Source: Ruegeria_B marisflavi (GTDB taxonomy: Bacteria; Pseudomonadota; Alphaproteobacteria; Rhodobacterales; Rhodobacteraceae). From it: 64,000 nt of DNA. Positions within the stretch are counted from its first letter, which is position 1; each line of letters begins with the position of its first letter. Both the position numbers and the translations under genes were made by a program. The notes beneath the pieces were generated by a model, which worked only from the letters and a program-made list of their open reading frames with translations, searched no databases and was not told the origin of the DNA. This document shows, piece by piece, positions 40,455 to 48,851 of this stretch. The stretch is from NCBI RefSeq assembly GCF_025673445.1, contig NZ_JAOVQN010000012.1, forward strand, positions 62,001 to 126,000. The letters run 5' to 3'.

Positions 40455-41156
40455 CTAACCGATTGTAACCACCAGGTCCGCCAGCGCGCCGAGATCAGGC
40501 AGGCTATGATATCGCGACCGGTCCTGAGGCGGGTCGGCCTTTTCGATCTCCCATTCCAGCCCATGGGGCACAAACACGCCCCAGGCGCCCGCCTCGATCG
40601 GGGCCAGCACGTCAGAACGCATGGAATTGCCCACCATCATCGACCGCCCTGCCCCGTCGCCATGGCGAGAAAAGACGGTCTGATAGGTACGGGCGGTCTT
40701 TTCCGAGACGATTTCGACACCGTGGAACAGGTCGCCAAGTCCTGATTGCGCCAGCTTGCGTTCCTGGTCGATCAGATCGCCCTTGGTGATCAGCAGCACG
40801 CGGTGGGTTTGCGCCATGGCCTCGACCGTGGCACGGGCGTGCGGCATAAGCTCGATGGGATGGGCCAACATCTCTTGACCGGCCTCGATCAACTGCCGGA
40901 TCACGGCGGCGGGCACCCGGTCATCGGTCACTTCGATGGCGGTTTCTATCATCGACAGGGTAAACCCCTTTACCCCATAGCCATAGTGCCGGATGTTGCG
41001 CCGCTCGGCGGCCAGCAGCCGTTCCATCAGGTGGTCGGCCTCGGCGAAATCGGCCAAGAGCCCCGCAAAATGCGCCTGTGTCAGTTGAAAGAACCGCTCG
41101 TTATGCCAAAGCGTGTCGTCGGCATCGAACCCCACGGTGGTCAGTTTTTGCGACAT
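40455..41156 (-). CDS. HAD-superfamily hydrolase (YjjG/phosphoglycolate phosphatase-like)
   Basis: A 233-residue HAD phosphatase. The nucleophile motif is GFDADDTLWHNE with D11 and acid/base D13, motif II is LLITKGD near 133, and motif IV is MVGNSMRSD near 180. The cap region inserts after motif I (FFQLTQAHFAGLLADF). It hydrolyses a small phosphate ester; substrate unknown. Start ATG 41156 is chosen because the motif begins there; a longer frame to 41594 crosses clpS on the other strand. The gene is divergent from clpS. Confidence 0.88.
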   Translation of the reverse strand: MSQKLTTVGFDADDTLWHNERFFQLTQAHFAGLLADFAEADHLMERLLAAERRNIRHYGYGVKGFTLSMIETAIEVTDDRVPAAVIRQLIEAGQEMLAHPIELMPHARATVEAMAQTHRVLLITKGDLIDQERKLAQSGLGDLFHGVEIVSEKTARTYQTVFSRHGDGAGRSMMVGNSMRSDVLAPIEAGAWGVFVPHGLEWEIEKADPPQDRSRYHSLPDLGALADLVVTIG

Positions 41157-41246
41157 GTTTCGCGTTTGCTTTCTCTTTTCCATTTCCGCGCTAAGGTTAT
41201 ATAAGCTTGCGACCCAACCGAAGCCGGAATCGGATACGCGCCCCCA

Positions 41247-41588
41247 ATGACCGCAAAACCGCATATGATGTCGGACAAGGATGACCAGGACAACGACGCG
41301 TCCGTCCTGTTGCAAACGCGCCCCAAGACCAAGCGCCCGCCGCTGTACAAGGTGCTGCTCCTGAACGACGATTACACGCCGATGGAATTCGTTGTGCATG
41401 TGCTGGAGCGGTTTTTCGGCATGAATCACGCGCAGGCCTTCGAGATCATGCTGACCGTGCACAAGAAAGGCGTTGCGGTTGTCGGCGTGTTCAGCCACGA
41501 GGTGGCGGAAACCAAGGTGGGACAGGTGATGGATTTCGCCCGCCGCCACCAGCACCCGCTGCAATGCACCATGGAGAAAGAGGACTGA
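41247..41588 (+). CDS. clpS: ATP-dependent Clp protease adaptor ClpS
   Basis: N-end-rule adaptor of 113 residues that delivers substrates with N-terminal Leu, Phe, Tyr or Trp to ClpAP. The disordered N-terminus leads to PPLYKVLLLNDDYTPMEFVVHVLERFF (hydrophobic pocket with NDD) and the helix HKKGVAVVGVFSHEVAETKV. In many bacteria clpA follows directly; here a methyltransferase gene follows, so clpA must be elsewhere. An in-frame ATG at 41265 is a possible alternative start. A TATATAA stretch upstream (near 41197) may be the -10 box. Confidence 0.94.
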   Translation: MTAKPHMMSDKDDQDNDASVLLQTRPKTKRPPLYKVLLLNDDYTPMEFVVHVLERFFGMNHAQAFEIMLTVHKKGVAVVGVFSHEVAETKVGQVMDFARRHQHPLQCTMEKED

Positions 41589-41628
41589 CGGCAAGCGCCG
41601 CCTGCCCCCTCTGGAACGGAAAACGCCG

Positions 41629-42594
41629 ATGTCCCCTCGTCTTGAGCTGGCCTTAGCCTCGGGCCTTGTCCTGAGCCCGCCCTTGTCTGTTCTGGGGCCG
41701 ACCCCGGCGCAGGACCTGTCGGCCCTGCCCGAAGGCGCGCAGGTGGTGCAGCCGTTTCGGCCCCATCACGACCATTTCGCGCGCCTAGGCTTTGACACGG
41801 TGGCACGGTCGGAGGCGCCCTGTACGGATGCAATCGTGTTCCTGCCGCGCGCCAAGGCACAGGCGCGGGCGATGGTGGCGGATGCCTGCCGCCGCGCCTC
41901 GGGCGTGGTCGTGGTGGACGGGGCCAAGACCGATGGCATCGACAGCCTGTTGAAGGACATCCGCAAGCGGGTCGCGGTCGAAGGGCCGCTGTCCAAGGCG
42001 CATGGCAAGATCTTCTGGTTCCGGGCCGACGGGGCCGATTTCTCAGACTGGGCCGCACCCGAGGCGCAGGAGGTAGAGGGATTCCGGACCGCGCCGGGCG
42101 TGTTTTCCGCCGACGGGATCGACCCGGCCTCGGCCCTGCTGCTGGCGGCGCTGCCGAAAAAGCCCGGCAAGGTGATTGCCGATCTGGGTGCCGGATGGGG
42201 CTATCTGTCTGCCGGGCTCTTGTCGCGCGAGGGGGTCAAGGCGGTGCATCTGGTCGAGGCCGATCACGCGGCGCTGGAGTGCGCCCGGGTAAACGTGGAC
42301 GAACCGCGCGCGCATTTTCACTGGTCCGATGCACTTACGTGGAAGGCGCCCGAAAACATCGACACGGTGGTGATGAACCCGCCGTTTCACACCGGCCGCG
42401 CCGCCGAGCCGGAGCTGGGCCAGGGATTTATCGCGGCCGCCGCGCGGCTGCTCGTCGCCTCGGGTCAGCTGTGGATGGTGGCCAACCGTCACCTGCCCTA
42501 TGAGGCGGCGCTGTCGCGGCATTTCGCGCAGGTGGCCGAGGTGGCGGGCGACGCCCGCTTCAAGGTGCTGCATGCCTCTCGCCCCCAGCGGTGA
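41629..42594 (+). CDS. RsmC/RlmG-like small-domain methyltransferase
   Basis: A 321-residue protein with a degenerate N-terminal methyltransferase half and a C-terminal catalytic half. The SAM site is VIADLGAGWGYLSAGLL near 183-199, the acidic strand VEADHAALECARVNV, and the guanine-N2-type motif VVMNPPFHTGRA near 246-257. RsmC modifies G1207 of 16S rRNA and RlmG G1835 of 23S; the paralogues cannot be separated by eye. It is 40 bp from clpS and probably in the same transcript. Confidence 0.85.
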   Translation: MSPRLELALASGLVLSPPLSVLGPTPAQDLSALPEGAQVVQPFRPHHDHFARLGFDTVARSEAPCTDAIVFLPRAKAQARAMVADACRRASGVVVVDGAKTDGIDSLLKDIRKRVAVEGPLSKAHGKIFWFRADGADFSDWAAPEAQEVEGFRTAPGVFSADGIDPASALLLAALPKKPGKVIADLGAGWGYLSAGLLSREGVKAVHLVEADHAALECARVNVDEPRAHFHWSDALTWKAPENIDTVVMNPPFHTGRAAEPELGQGFIAAAARLLVASGQLWMVANRHLPYEAALSRHFAQVAEVAGDARFKVLHASRPQR

Positions 42595-42631
42595 TCCCGG
42601 CTAAGTTGCGCCCCGAGTCAGGAGGAAGCTC

Positions 42632-43432
42632 ATGTCCTTTTCCATTACCGGCAAGACCGCCATCGTGACCGGGGCCGCCAACGGCATCGGCCTCGCCATT
42701 GCCCGCCAGTTCGCCTCGGCCGGAGCGAATGTCATGTTCGCCGATATCGACGAAAAGGGGTTGTCCGAGGAATTGGGCGATCTGGGCGAAGAGGGCAAGA
42801 TCCGGTATTTCGCGGGCGACCTGCGCGAGCGGCTGACCATCGCCAATCTGCTGTCGGCCACGATCGACGCGTTCGAGCAGATCGACATTCTGGTCAACGG
42901 CGCGCGGCAAGTGGTCCCTACGGATCCACTGGATCCCGAGGACGACACCATCCGCACCCTGCTGAACCAGAACCTGTTTCCCGCTTTTCGCCTGAGCCAG
43001 GCGGTGGCGAAGCGGATGATCAAACAAGCGGGTGAGGATGGCGAAGGGCCTGCGGGCGCGATCATCAACATCTCGTCGGTGGCCGCCCGGCGAACCCATC
43101 CCGACCTGATGGCCTATTCGGTGTCGACCGCCGCGCAGGACCAGATGACCCGCTCGCTGGCGGTGGCGCTGGCACCGCACCGGATCCGGGTGAACGCCAT
43201 TGCTATCGGTTCGGTGCTGAGCGCCTCGTTGCAGGCCACGCTCAGGGAGAACCGGGAGTTCCGCCAGGATATCGAGCGGCATACACCGCTGGGCCGGGTT
43301 GCCGCCGCGAACGAATTGGTGGAGACCGCGCAATATCTGGCCTCGGACGCGTCGAGCTTCATGACCGGGCAGATCCTGACGGTGGATGGCGGGCGCACCC
43401 TGCTGGACCCGGTGGCAGCACCCGCCCATTGA
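42632..43432 (+). CDS. Short-chain dehydrogenase family protein with altered active site
   Basis: Classical SDR fold, 266 residues. The nucleotide loop TGAANGIGLAIA (13-24) and ADIDEKGL fit NAD binding. Of the catalytic tetrad, Ser149 (NISSV) and Tyr162 (AYSVST) are in place, but the essential lysine is Thr166 (YSVST instead of YxxxK), and the NNAG motif reads NGAR at 89-92. Dehydrogenase activity is therefore doubtful; a binding or structural role, or an unusual chemistry, is possible. GGAGGA precedes the ATG. It lies 11 bp upstream of hemF and is likely co-transcribed. Confidence 0.85.
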   Translation: MSFSITGKTAIVTGAANGIGLAIARQFASAGANVMFADIDEKGLSEELGDLGEEGKIRYFAGDLRERLTIANLLSATIDAFEQIDILVNGARQVVPTDPLDPEDDTIRTLLNQNLFPAFRLSQAVAKRMIKQAGEDGEGPAGAIINISSVAARRTHPDLMAYSVSTAAQDQMTRSLAVALAPHRIRVNAIAIGSVLSASLQATLRENREFRQDIERHTPLGRVAAANELVETAQYLASDASSFMTGQILTVDGGRTLLDPVAAPAH

Positions 43433-43443
43433 AGGAAAATCAG

Positions 43444-44328
43444 ATGTTCGAAACCGAGAAATCCACCGCCGCCGCCTGGTTCCGGGATTTGCGCGACCAG
43501 ATCGTTGCCGCCTTTGAAGGGCTGGAGGATAGCCACGCCGAAGGGCCGTTCAGCGACTTGGCGCCGGGCCGGTTCGAAGTGACCGAGACCACGCGCCAGT
43601 CGGACGATGGATCGGATGCGGGCGGCGGGCTGATGAGCGTGATGCGGGGCGGCCGGGTGTTCGAGAAGGTGGGTGTCAACATCTCGACCGTCTACGGCAC
43701 GCTGGGCGAGCGGGCGCAGGCGGCGATGGCCGCACGCAAAGGCATTCCCGGGATGGCGGACGATCCGCGCTTCTGGGCCTCGGGCATCAGCCTGGTGGCG
43801 CATATGCAGAACCCGCATGTTCCGGCGGTGCACATGAACACGCGGATGTTCTGGACCCCGCATGCCTGGTGGTTCGGGGGCGGGTCGGACCTGAACCCCT
43901 GTATCGAATACGCCGAGGACACGGCGCATTTCCACGCCACGCAAAAGGCCCATCTGGACCCACATGGGGACGACCACTACCCCCGGCTCAAGGCCTGGGC
44001 GGACGAGTATTTCTATATCCCGCACCGCAAGCGGGCGCGCGGCGTCGGCGGTATCTTCATGGATGATCTCTGCACCCACGACTGGCAGGCCGATTTCGCA
44101 CTGACGCAGGATATCGGGCGGGCGTTTCTGCCGGCCTATCTGCCGCTGGTGGAGCGCCGCCGGGTGCAGGACTTCGGCGAGGCCGAGAAAGAGGCCCAAC
44201 TGGTGCATCGGGGACTCTATGCCGAATACAACCTGGTCTATGACCGGGGCACCAAATTCGGACTGGAGACAGGCCACGATGCAAATGCCGTGCTGATGAG
44301 CCTGCCGCCGCTGGCAAAATGGATCTGA
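43444..44328 (+). CDS. hemF: Oxygen-dependent coproporphyrinogen III oxidase
   Basis: Aerobic step of heme synthesis: oxidative decarboxylation of coproporphyrinogen III to protoporphyrinogen IX. 294 residues from ATG 43444 (an in-frame TTG at 43429 has no ribosome site). Family motifs HMNTRMF near 125, GGGSDLNPC near 142, DEYFYIPHRKRARGVGGIFMDDL near 186-208 and YAEYNLVYDRGTKFGL near the end are present. Downstream is a Roseobacter-type repeat. The hemC and hemE genes lie 4-6 kb away in the same window. Confidence 0.95.
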   Translation: MFETEKSTAAAWFRDLRDQIVAAFEGLEDSHAEGPFSDLAPGRFEVTETTRQSDDGSDAGGGLMSVMRGGRVFEKVGVNISTVYGTLGERAQAAMAARKGIPGMADDPRFWASGISLVAHMQNPHVPAVHMNTRMFWTPHAWWFGGGSDLNPCIEYAEDTAHFHATQKAHLDPHGDDHYPRLKAWADEYFYIPHRKRARGVGGIFMDDLCTHDWQADFALTQDIGRAFLPAYLPLVERRRVQDFGEAEKEAQLVHRGLYAEYNLVYDRGTKFGLETGHDANAVLMSLPPLAKWI

Positions 44329-44337
44329 CCGGGGAAA

Positions 44338-44404
44338 GGGGGCGCTGCCCCCGTCGCCTGGCGGCGACTCCCCCGGAGTATTTTCAGCGAAATGAAGCGG
44401 CGGG
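44338..44404 (+). repeat. Intergenic CCGGAGTATTTT repeat, copy 1
   Basis: A hairpin-prone segment (GGGGGC/GCCCCC) is followed by CCCGGAGTATTTT, three variable bases and GCGAAATGAAG, then a GC tail. The same order appears after hemE at 49891-49952. It follows hemF within 10 bp and may act as a 3'-end or terminator element. Confidence 0.75.
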
Positions 44405-44419
44405 AGGGTTTCCGATCGG

Positions 44420-44836
44420 TCAGGGCCGGAGCCAGAAATCCTCCTCGAGCCGGTCGTAGCAGTAGTTCTGCGCCATCGAGGCGGTCATATTGTCGCCGAC
44501 GACCTTGACGCTGACCGAATAGCCCGGCGTGGTGTTGACCCCCGGCGGCGGTTGCAGCGCATAATGCACGCCCTTGCGGCCCTTGACCGTGACCGCGGGG
44601 CCCACCGGGCGGACCAAATAGATCCGCTGGGTGGCGCTGGTGCGCAGCACGCGGATGGCATAGTCACCCGCGCCGCACCAGAAATCCTTAGGCGCCGAGC
44701 CGTTGCGGTTGACAACCTCGATCACGCCTTTGCTGACGGGATAGACCTCGAACCGGTTGAAGGCCTGAAAGGCGAGCGCCATGCTGGGGGCCAAAAGGCC
44801 CGCGCCCAGCAGCGCCAGTGCCGTCTTGCGCCGTGT
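44420..44836 (-). CDS. Secreted protein of unknown function
   Basis: A 138-residue protein with a Sec signal peptide (MTRRKTALALLGAGLLAPSMALA). The mature part of about 115 residues has two Cys-containing segments (FWCGAGDYAIRVL and NYCYDRLEEDFW) and beta-rich sequence. I recognise no domain. AGGAG lies upstream of the ATG at 44836; a GTG upstream in frame is rejected. It is on the same strand as and downstream of the desaturase gene, separated by 78 bp. Confidence 0.75.
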   Translation of the reverse strand, partial: TRRKTALALLGAGLLAPSMALAFQAFNRFEVYPVSKGVIEVVNRNGSAPKDFWCGAGDYAIRVLRTSATQRIYLVRPVGPAVTVKGRKGVHYALQPPPGVNTTPGYSVSVKVVGDNMTASMAQNYCYDRLEEDFWLRP

Positions 44837-44914
44837 CATCAAGATCTCCTGCACAAAAATGCTTTGCGGTTCTTAGGGTAGCGGATTTCTCGGGCCGCGC
44901 GACATGAAAAATGC

Positions 44915-45859
44915 TCATGCGCTGCGCCAGCCCGCCTCGCGCAGCGCGACGCCATAGCTGGGGGCGGTTTTCATCCGGGCGCCGAGCCCCTTTTCCAGCA
45001 ACAGCGCGTGCATCCGTGGCAGGTTGTAGCAAGGCACATGCATTATCATGTGATGTTCTAGGTGGTAGTTCACCCAATAGGGCGCCACCAGCAGCCGTGC
45101 GATCGGACCGGCAAGGGTGGTGCGGACGTTCCGGAACGGATCCTCGGATTGTTCGGTGGCGCCATGTTCGGCGATATTGCGGATACGCAGGACGAACTGG
45201 AACCAGGTGAGATAGGGCAGCAGCCAGAAGGCCAGCCCCCACCACCAGTCGCCGACAAGGCTGATCAGCAGGGCCACGCCAAGGAAGATCGGCAGCGATT
45301 TCCACAGTTGCGGCGCCTTGAAGCTTTGCGCGAAATCCGAAGCCGCAGCCTTAATCGCCTCGTCATCGCCAGCGAGGCGGAAGGACATCAGGATTTGGCC
45401 GGTCAGCTGTTTGATCCCGGTGCGCCCGGTCAGATCACGGGCGAACTTGCGCCGCATAGAGGCATGCGAGGTGGGGAATTTCGACGACAGGACAAGGTCG
45501 GGGTCCTTGTCTGTCTGGGTAAAGCGGTGGTGGGTCAGGTGATAATGGCGATAGGCCGCCAGTTCCGCCAGGATCGGTCGGCCACAGAGCCATTCGCCTA
45601 CAATGTCGTTGAACCGCCGGTTGCGGAAGAGCGCGTTATGCGCCGCCTCGTGCATCAGGATGGCAAGGCCCAGCTGGCGCGAGCCGATCACGATCACCGC
45701 CAGGACAAAGGTCAGCGGATTGGGCCAGAGCCCGAAGAGCGCCACCGCCAGCGCGATGGTGCCCCAGCAATGCGCAACCAGCCAGACGCCCATCAGGTCC
45801 GACCGTTCGGCCAGGGGGCGGATTTCCTCGGTGCTGAGATAGGCCTTGCCCGGTGTCAT
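44915..45859 (-). CDS. Fatty acid desaturase family protein
   Basis: Integral membrane di-iron desaturase/hydroxylase of 314 residues. Three histidine boxes are clear: HEAAHN (about 69-74), HYHLTHHRF (about 104-112) and NYHLEHHMIMHVP (about 262-274). Four hydrophobic helices lie between and around them. The family includes acyl-lipid desaturases and beta-carotene or hydrocarbon hydroxylases; substrate is unknown. It follows a class III cyclase-type gene by 64 bp on the same strand. Confidence 0.88.
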   Translation of the reverse strand: MTPGKAYLSTEEIRPLAERSDLMGVWLVAHCWGTIALAVALFGLWPNPLTFVLAVIVIGSRQLGLAILMHEAAHNALFRNRRFNDIVGEWLCGRPILAELAAYRHYHLTHHRFTQTDKDPDLVLSSKFPTSHASMRRKFARDLTGRTGIKQLTGQILMSFRLAGDDEAIKAAASDFAQSFKAPQLWKSLPIFLGVALLISLVGDWWWGLAFWLLPYLTWFQFVLRIRNIAEHGATEQSEDPFRNVRTTLAGPIARLLVAPYWVNYHLEHHMIMHVPCYNLPRMHALLLEKGLGARMKTAPSYGVALREAGWRSA

Positions 45860-45923
45860 GTTGCGTCCTCCCTGACAGACAGGGTCTCAGGTCGGGGACG
45901 GGCCTGTCAAACAGAGCGCCACG

Positions 45924-47696
45924 TCATTGGGCCGGCAGGCCAAGATCGATCAGGATCTGGAGATTGGCTTCGTCGGCCGCAACCCAGCGCGCCCAGATCG
46001 GAAAGCGGAAGGCGCGGCGCCAGAATTCAGCCGTCAGGGCCGGGTATCTTTCGCGTGCTTGAGCAAGGTAATGCGCGGCCTTGTCCCGGTTGCCAAGCTT
46101 GGCGTGTTTCAGGGCAGTCGCCATGAAGACGAAGTAGTCCGCATTGGGAAACCGGCAGGCGGTCTCATAGGCGGCCAGCGCCTCGGGATCGGCGGCGTCG
46201 GTGTTGCGAAAGGTGAAGGCATTGCCAAGCTGGAACCAGAAGCCCCAGGCCATCGGGTCCTTTGGGTTCAGGCGCAGTGCGGTGCGGGCGGCCCGTTCCA
46301 GCCGGTCGCAATCGAGCCTTTGCATGAACAGGCAGGCGTGGCAGCGACCGAAATGCAGCACCGCGTTGTTGGGATTGAGCGCCTCGGCCTTGTCCAGCGC
46401 GTCGGCGGCATCCTGTTCCCGCCCGGTTATGGCCAGCAGGACGCCCAGCGCGACATAACCGATTTCAAGGCGATCGTCGCGCTCGATGGCTTGCGCAGCA
46501 TGGTCTAGCCCAGTCGAGATTTCGGCGGCCGGGTCGCGCGACCGCCCGGTGATGACCTTCACCCAGGCGAGGCGTGCCAGCAGCGCGTGCGGCAGGGCGA
46601 AATCCGGATCGGCGGCAATGGCGCGGGTGTAGAAGGCATGTGCCTGCGAATAACCCTCGTCGGTGTAGCGGGTGAATTCGGAATAACCCTTTTGGCACAT
46701 CTCCCAGGCAGTCAGGCTGTCGGTGGGTTTGCGGCGGGCAAGGTTGCGTTCGTGCGCGCCCAGTTCCGGCTCCACCCCGGACACGATGGCGGCGGTCAGC
46801 TCGTCTTGCAGATCGAACAGGTCGGCCATGGTCCGGTCCCAGCGTTCGGCCCAGACATGGGCACCTGTGCGGGCGTCGATCAGCTGAGCGGTGGCGCGCA
46901 GCCGGTCGCCCGCGCGGCGGACCGAACCCTCGACCACATAACGCACGCCCAGTTCCTCAGCGATCTGGCGCACGTCCTTGTGGCTGCCCTTGAAGGCAAA
47001 GGCCGAGTTTCGGGCGATCACGGTCAGGGTGCGGAACCGGCTGAGTTCGGTGGTCACGTCCTCGACGATGCCGTCGGCCAGGAAATCCTGTTCCGGGTCG
47101 GCTGACATGTTGTCAAAGGGCAGGATGACCACGGCGGGCAGTTCGGTGCGCATCAATGGGGTGCCCGTAGCGCAGGCGATGCCTTCTGCGCCTACACGCC
47201 AGACCTCGACCGGGTCGGGGATGTTCTTGACCGGCTGCGGTCCCAGCGCGATCAGCTCGGCCGCGACCTTGCCGCGCACCTGGTCGTGGACACTGCGGGA
47301 GATGCAGATGCCGCCGGGAGTGGCCAGGCTTTCCAGCCGGGCGGCGATATTGACCGCGTCGCCGAGGATATCGTCGCCATCGCTGATCACGTCGCCCAGG
47401 TGGATGCCGACCCGGAACAACATCCGGGTATCGGGGGCGGTTTCGGCCTGGTCGCGCGCCACCCGTTGCAGGATGGCGACGGCCGACCGCAGGGCGGCGA
47501 CGGGCGAGGCGAACTCGGCCAGCATGCCGTCGCCCATGGTTTTGATCAGCCGCCCGCCCTCGCGGGAAAGGTCGGGCTGGACGATGTCGGCGAAGAGGTG
47601 GCGCAAGCGGGTGACCGTGCCTTCCTCGTCCGCAGCCATCAGGCGCGAGTAGCCTGACAGGTCGGCAGCAAGGATGGTGGTCAAGCGGCGGTCCAT
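45924..47696 (-). CDS. Class III adenylate/guanylate cyclase with TolB-like and TPR domains
   Basis: A 590-residue signalling protein. The N-terminal catalytic domain (1-165) has metal aspartates D12 (AADLSGYS) and D56, lysine K52 (IKTMGDGM) and the N116/R120 pair (GDAVNIAARLES), so it should be active and prefer ATP by the K/D pattern. Residues about 187-320 form a TolB N-terminal-like domain (LPAVVILPFDNMSADPEQD, RYVVEGSVR, VWAERWDRTMADLFDL) and 340-580 are TPR repeats. The domain after the cyclase closely matches that of the SARP-type regulator at 28552. It lies between hemC and the desaturase gene. Confidence 0.9.
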   Translation of the reverse strand: MDRRLTTILAADLSGYSRLMAADEEGTVTRLRHLFADIVQPDLSREGGRLIKTMGDGMLAEFASPVAALRSAVAILQRVARDQAETAPDTRMLFRVGIHLGDVISDGDDILGDAVNIAARLESLATPGGICISRSVHDQVRGKVAAELIALGPQPVKNIPDPVEVWRVGAEGIACATGTPLMRTELPAVVILPFDNMSADPEQDFLADGIVEDVTTELSRFRTLTVIARNSAFAFKGSHKDVRQIAEELGVRYVVEGSVRRAGDRLRATAQLIDARTGAHVWAERWDRTMADLFDLQDELTAAIVSGVEPELGAHERNLARRKPTDSLTAWEMCQKGYSEFTRYTDEGYSQAHAFYTRAIAADPDFALPHALLARLAWVKVITGRSRDPAAEISTGLDHAAQAIERDDRLEIGYVALGVLLAITGREQDAADALDKAEALNPNNAVLHFGRCHACLFMQRLDCDRLERAARTALRLNPKDPMAWGFWFQLGNAFTFRNTDAADPEALAAYETACRFPNADYFVFMATALKHAKLGNRDKAAHYLAQARERYPALTAEFWRRAFRFPIWARWVAADEANLQILIDLGLPAQ

Positions 47697-47785
47697 GCAA
47701 GGTCTCCGGACGGGCGCAGGAATGCGCCCCGCCTACTATGCCCGGGGAACCGGCGATGACAAAGCCGGAAAGACTGCGCGCGTAG

Positions 47786-48745
47786 TCAGTCGCGCCAGGC
47801 GAAGAAGCCCGGTCCCGCTTGTGCCAGCAGGTCACACGCCATCTGGGTGCCCAGCGCCGGGCCGTCGGCCACGTCGCCGCTGCGGTCGAGCGCGATCGCC
47901 TCGGACCCGTCGGGGCGCAGCACCTCGCCGCGCAGGCGCAGGGTGTTGCCGTCCAACTCAGCCAGACCAGCGATAGGGGTCTCGCAGGATCCGTCGAGTG
48001 CGGCGAGCAGCGCGCGCTCGGCGGCCAGCCGCAAACCGGTCTCGGCATGGTGAATGGCGGAGAGCATGTCACCGGCGCGGGTATCATCGGCGCGTCGCTC
48101 GATCCCGATGGCACCCTGCGCGATGGCGGGCAGCATGTCGTCAGGCGAGATTGCGGTGGCGGGCACATCGGCCATATTGAGCCGCCGAATGCCTGCCATG
48201 GCGAGGAAGGTACATTCGGCGACACCTTCGGAGAGCTTGCGCAGGCGGGTCTGCACGTTGCCCCGGAACTCGACCACATTGAGGTCGGGTCGACGGTTCA
48301 GCAACTGCGCCTTGCGGCGCAGCGACGAGGTACCGACCACGGCGCCCTGCGGCAGGTCGCGGATTGCCGAATGGCTGGGCGAGATGAAGGCGTCGCGCAC
48401 ATCCTCGCGCGGCAGGAAGGTGTCAAGCACCAGGCCTGCGGGCTGCTCCACTGGCATGTCCTTGGTCGAGTGCACGGCGATGTCGATATCGCCGCGCAGC
48501 ATCGCCTCTTCGATCTCCTTGGTGAAGAGGCCCTTGTTGCCGATCTCTTTCAGCGGGCGGTCCGCCTCGATCATCGCGCGGTTGTCGCCAGTGGTCGAGA
48601 TCACCACGATCTCGAACGCGTCCTCGGGCAGGTCGAAGGCGGCGCCAAGACGCCTGCGGGTTTCGAACGCCTGCGCCAGCGCCAAAGGCGAGCCACGGGT
48701 GCCGATCTTGAGCGGCGATGCGGGAGAGGGAAGTACGATTTTCAT
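47786..48745 (-). CDS. hemC: Porphobilinogen deaminase (hydroxymethylbilane synthase)
   Basis: Heme synthesis enzyme that polymerises four porphobilinogens. 319 residues. Features: IGTRGSPLALAQ at 14-25, AVHSTKDMP near 90-98, GTSSLRRKAQL near 138-148, and C254 (LDGSCETP), the attachment site of the dipyrromethane cofactor. Start ATG 48745 is used; upstream frames extend into the divergent hemE region. It is divergent from hemE with 106 bp between, and the cyclase-type gene follows 89 bp downstream on its strand. Confidence 0.95.
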   Translation of the reverse strand: MKIVLPSPASPLKIGTRGSPLALAQAFETRRRLGAAFDLPEDAFEIVVISTTGDNRAMIEADRPLKEIGNKGLFTKEIEEAMLRGDIDIAVHSTKDMPVEQPAGLVLDTFLPREDVRDAFISPSHSAIRDLPQGAVVGTSSLRRKAQLLNRRPDLNVVEFRGNVQTRLRKLSEGVAECTFLAMAGIRRLNMADVPATAISPDDMLPAIAQGAIGIERRADDTRAGDMLSAIHHAETGLRLAAERALLAALDGSCETPIAGLAELDGNTLRLRGEVLRPDGSEAIALDRSGDVADGPALGTQMACDLLAQAGPGFFAWRD

Positions 48746-48851
48746 GGACGCCAGCAATAGTCGCGTCACATTGCCCTGACAATGGGGGCTGCGCTTGACA
48801 AATTGCCGCCGAAGGCAGACCCGTGGCGCAAAGTGAAGGATGGGGGCGGAT

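Noticed and set aside
48746..48851. Replication origin next to hemE, as in Caulobacter
   Set aside because: The hemC/hemE gap is only 106 bp with no DnaA-box cluster; the single box near 61400 is far away and alone. Origin not supported.
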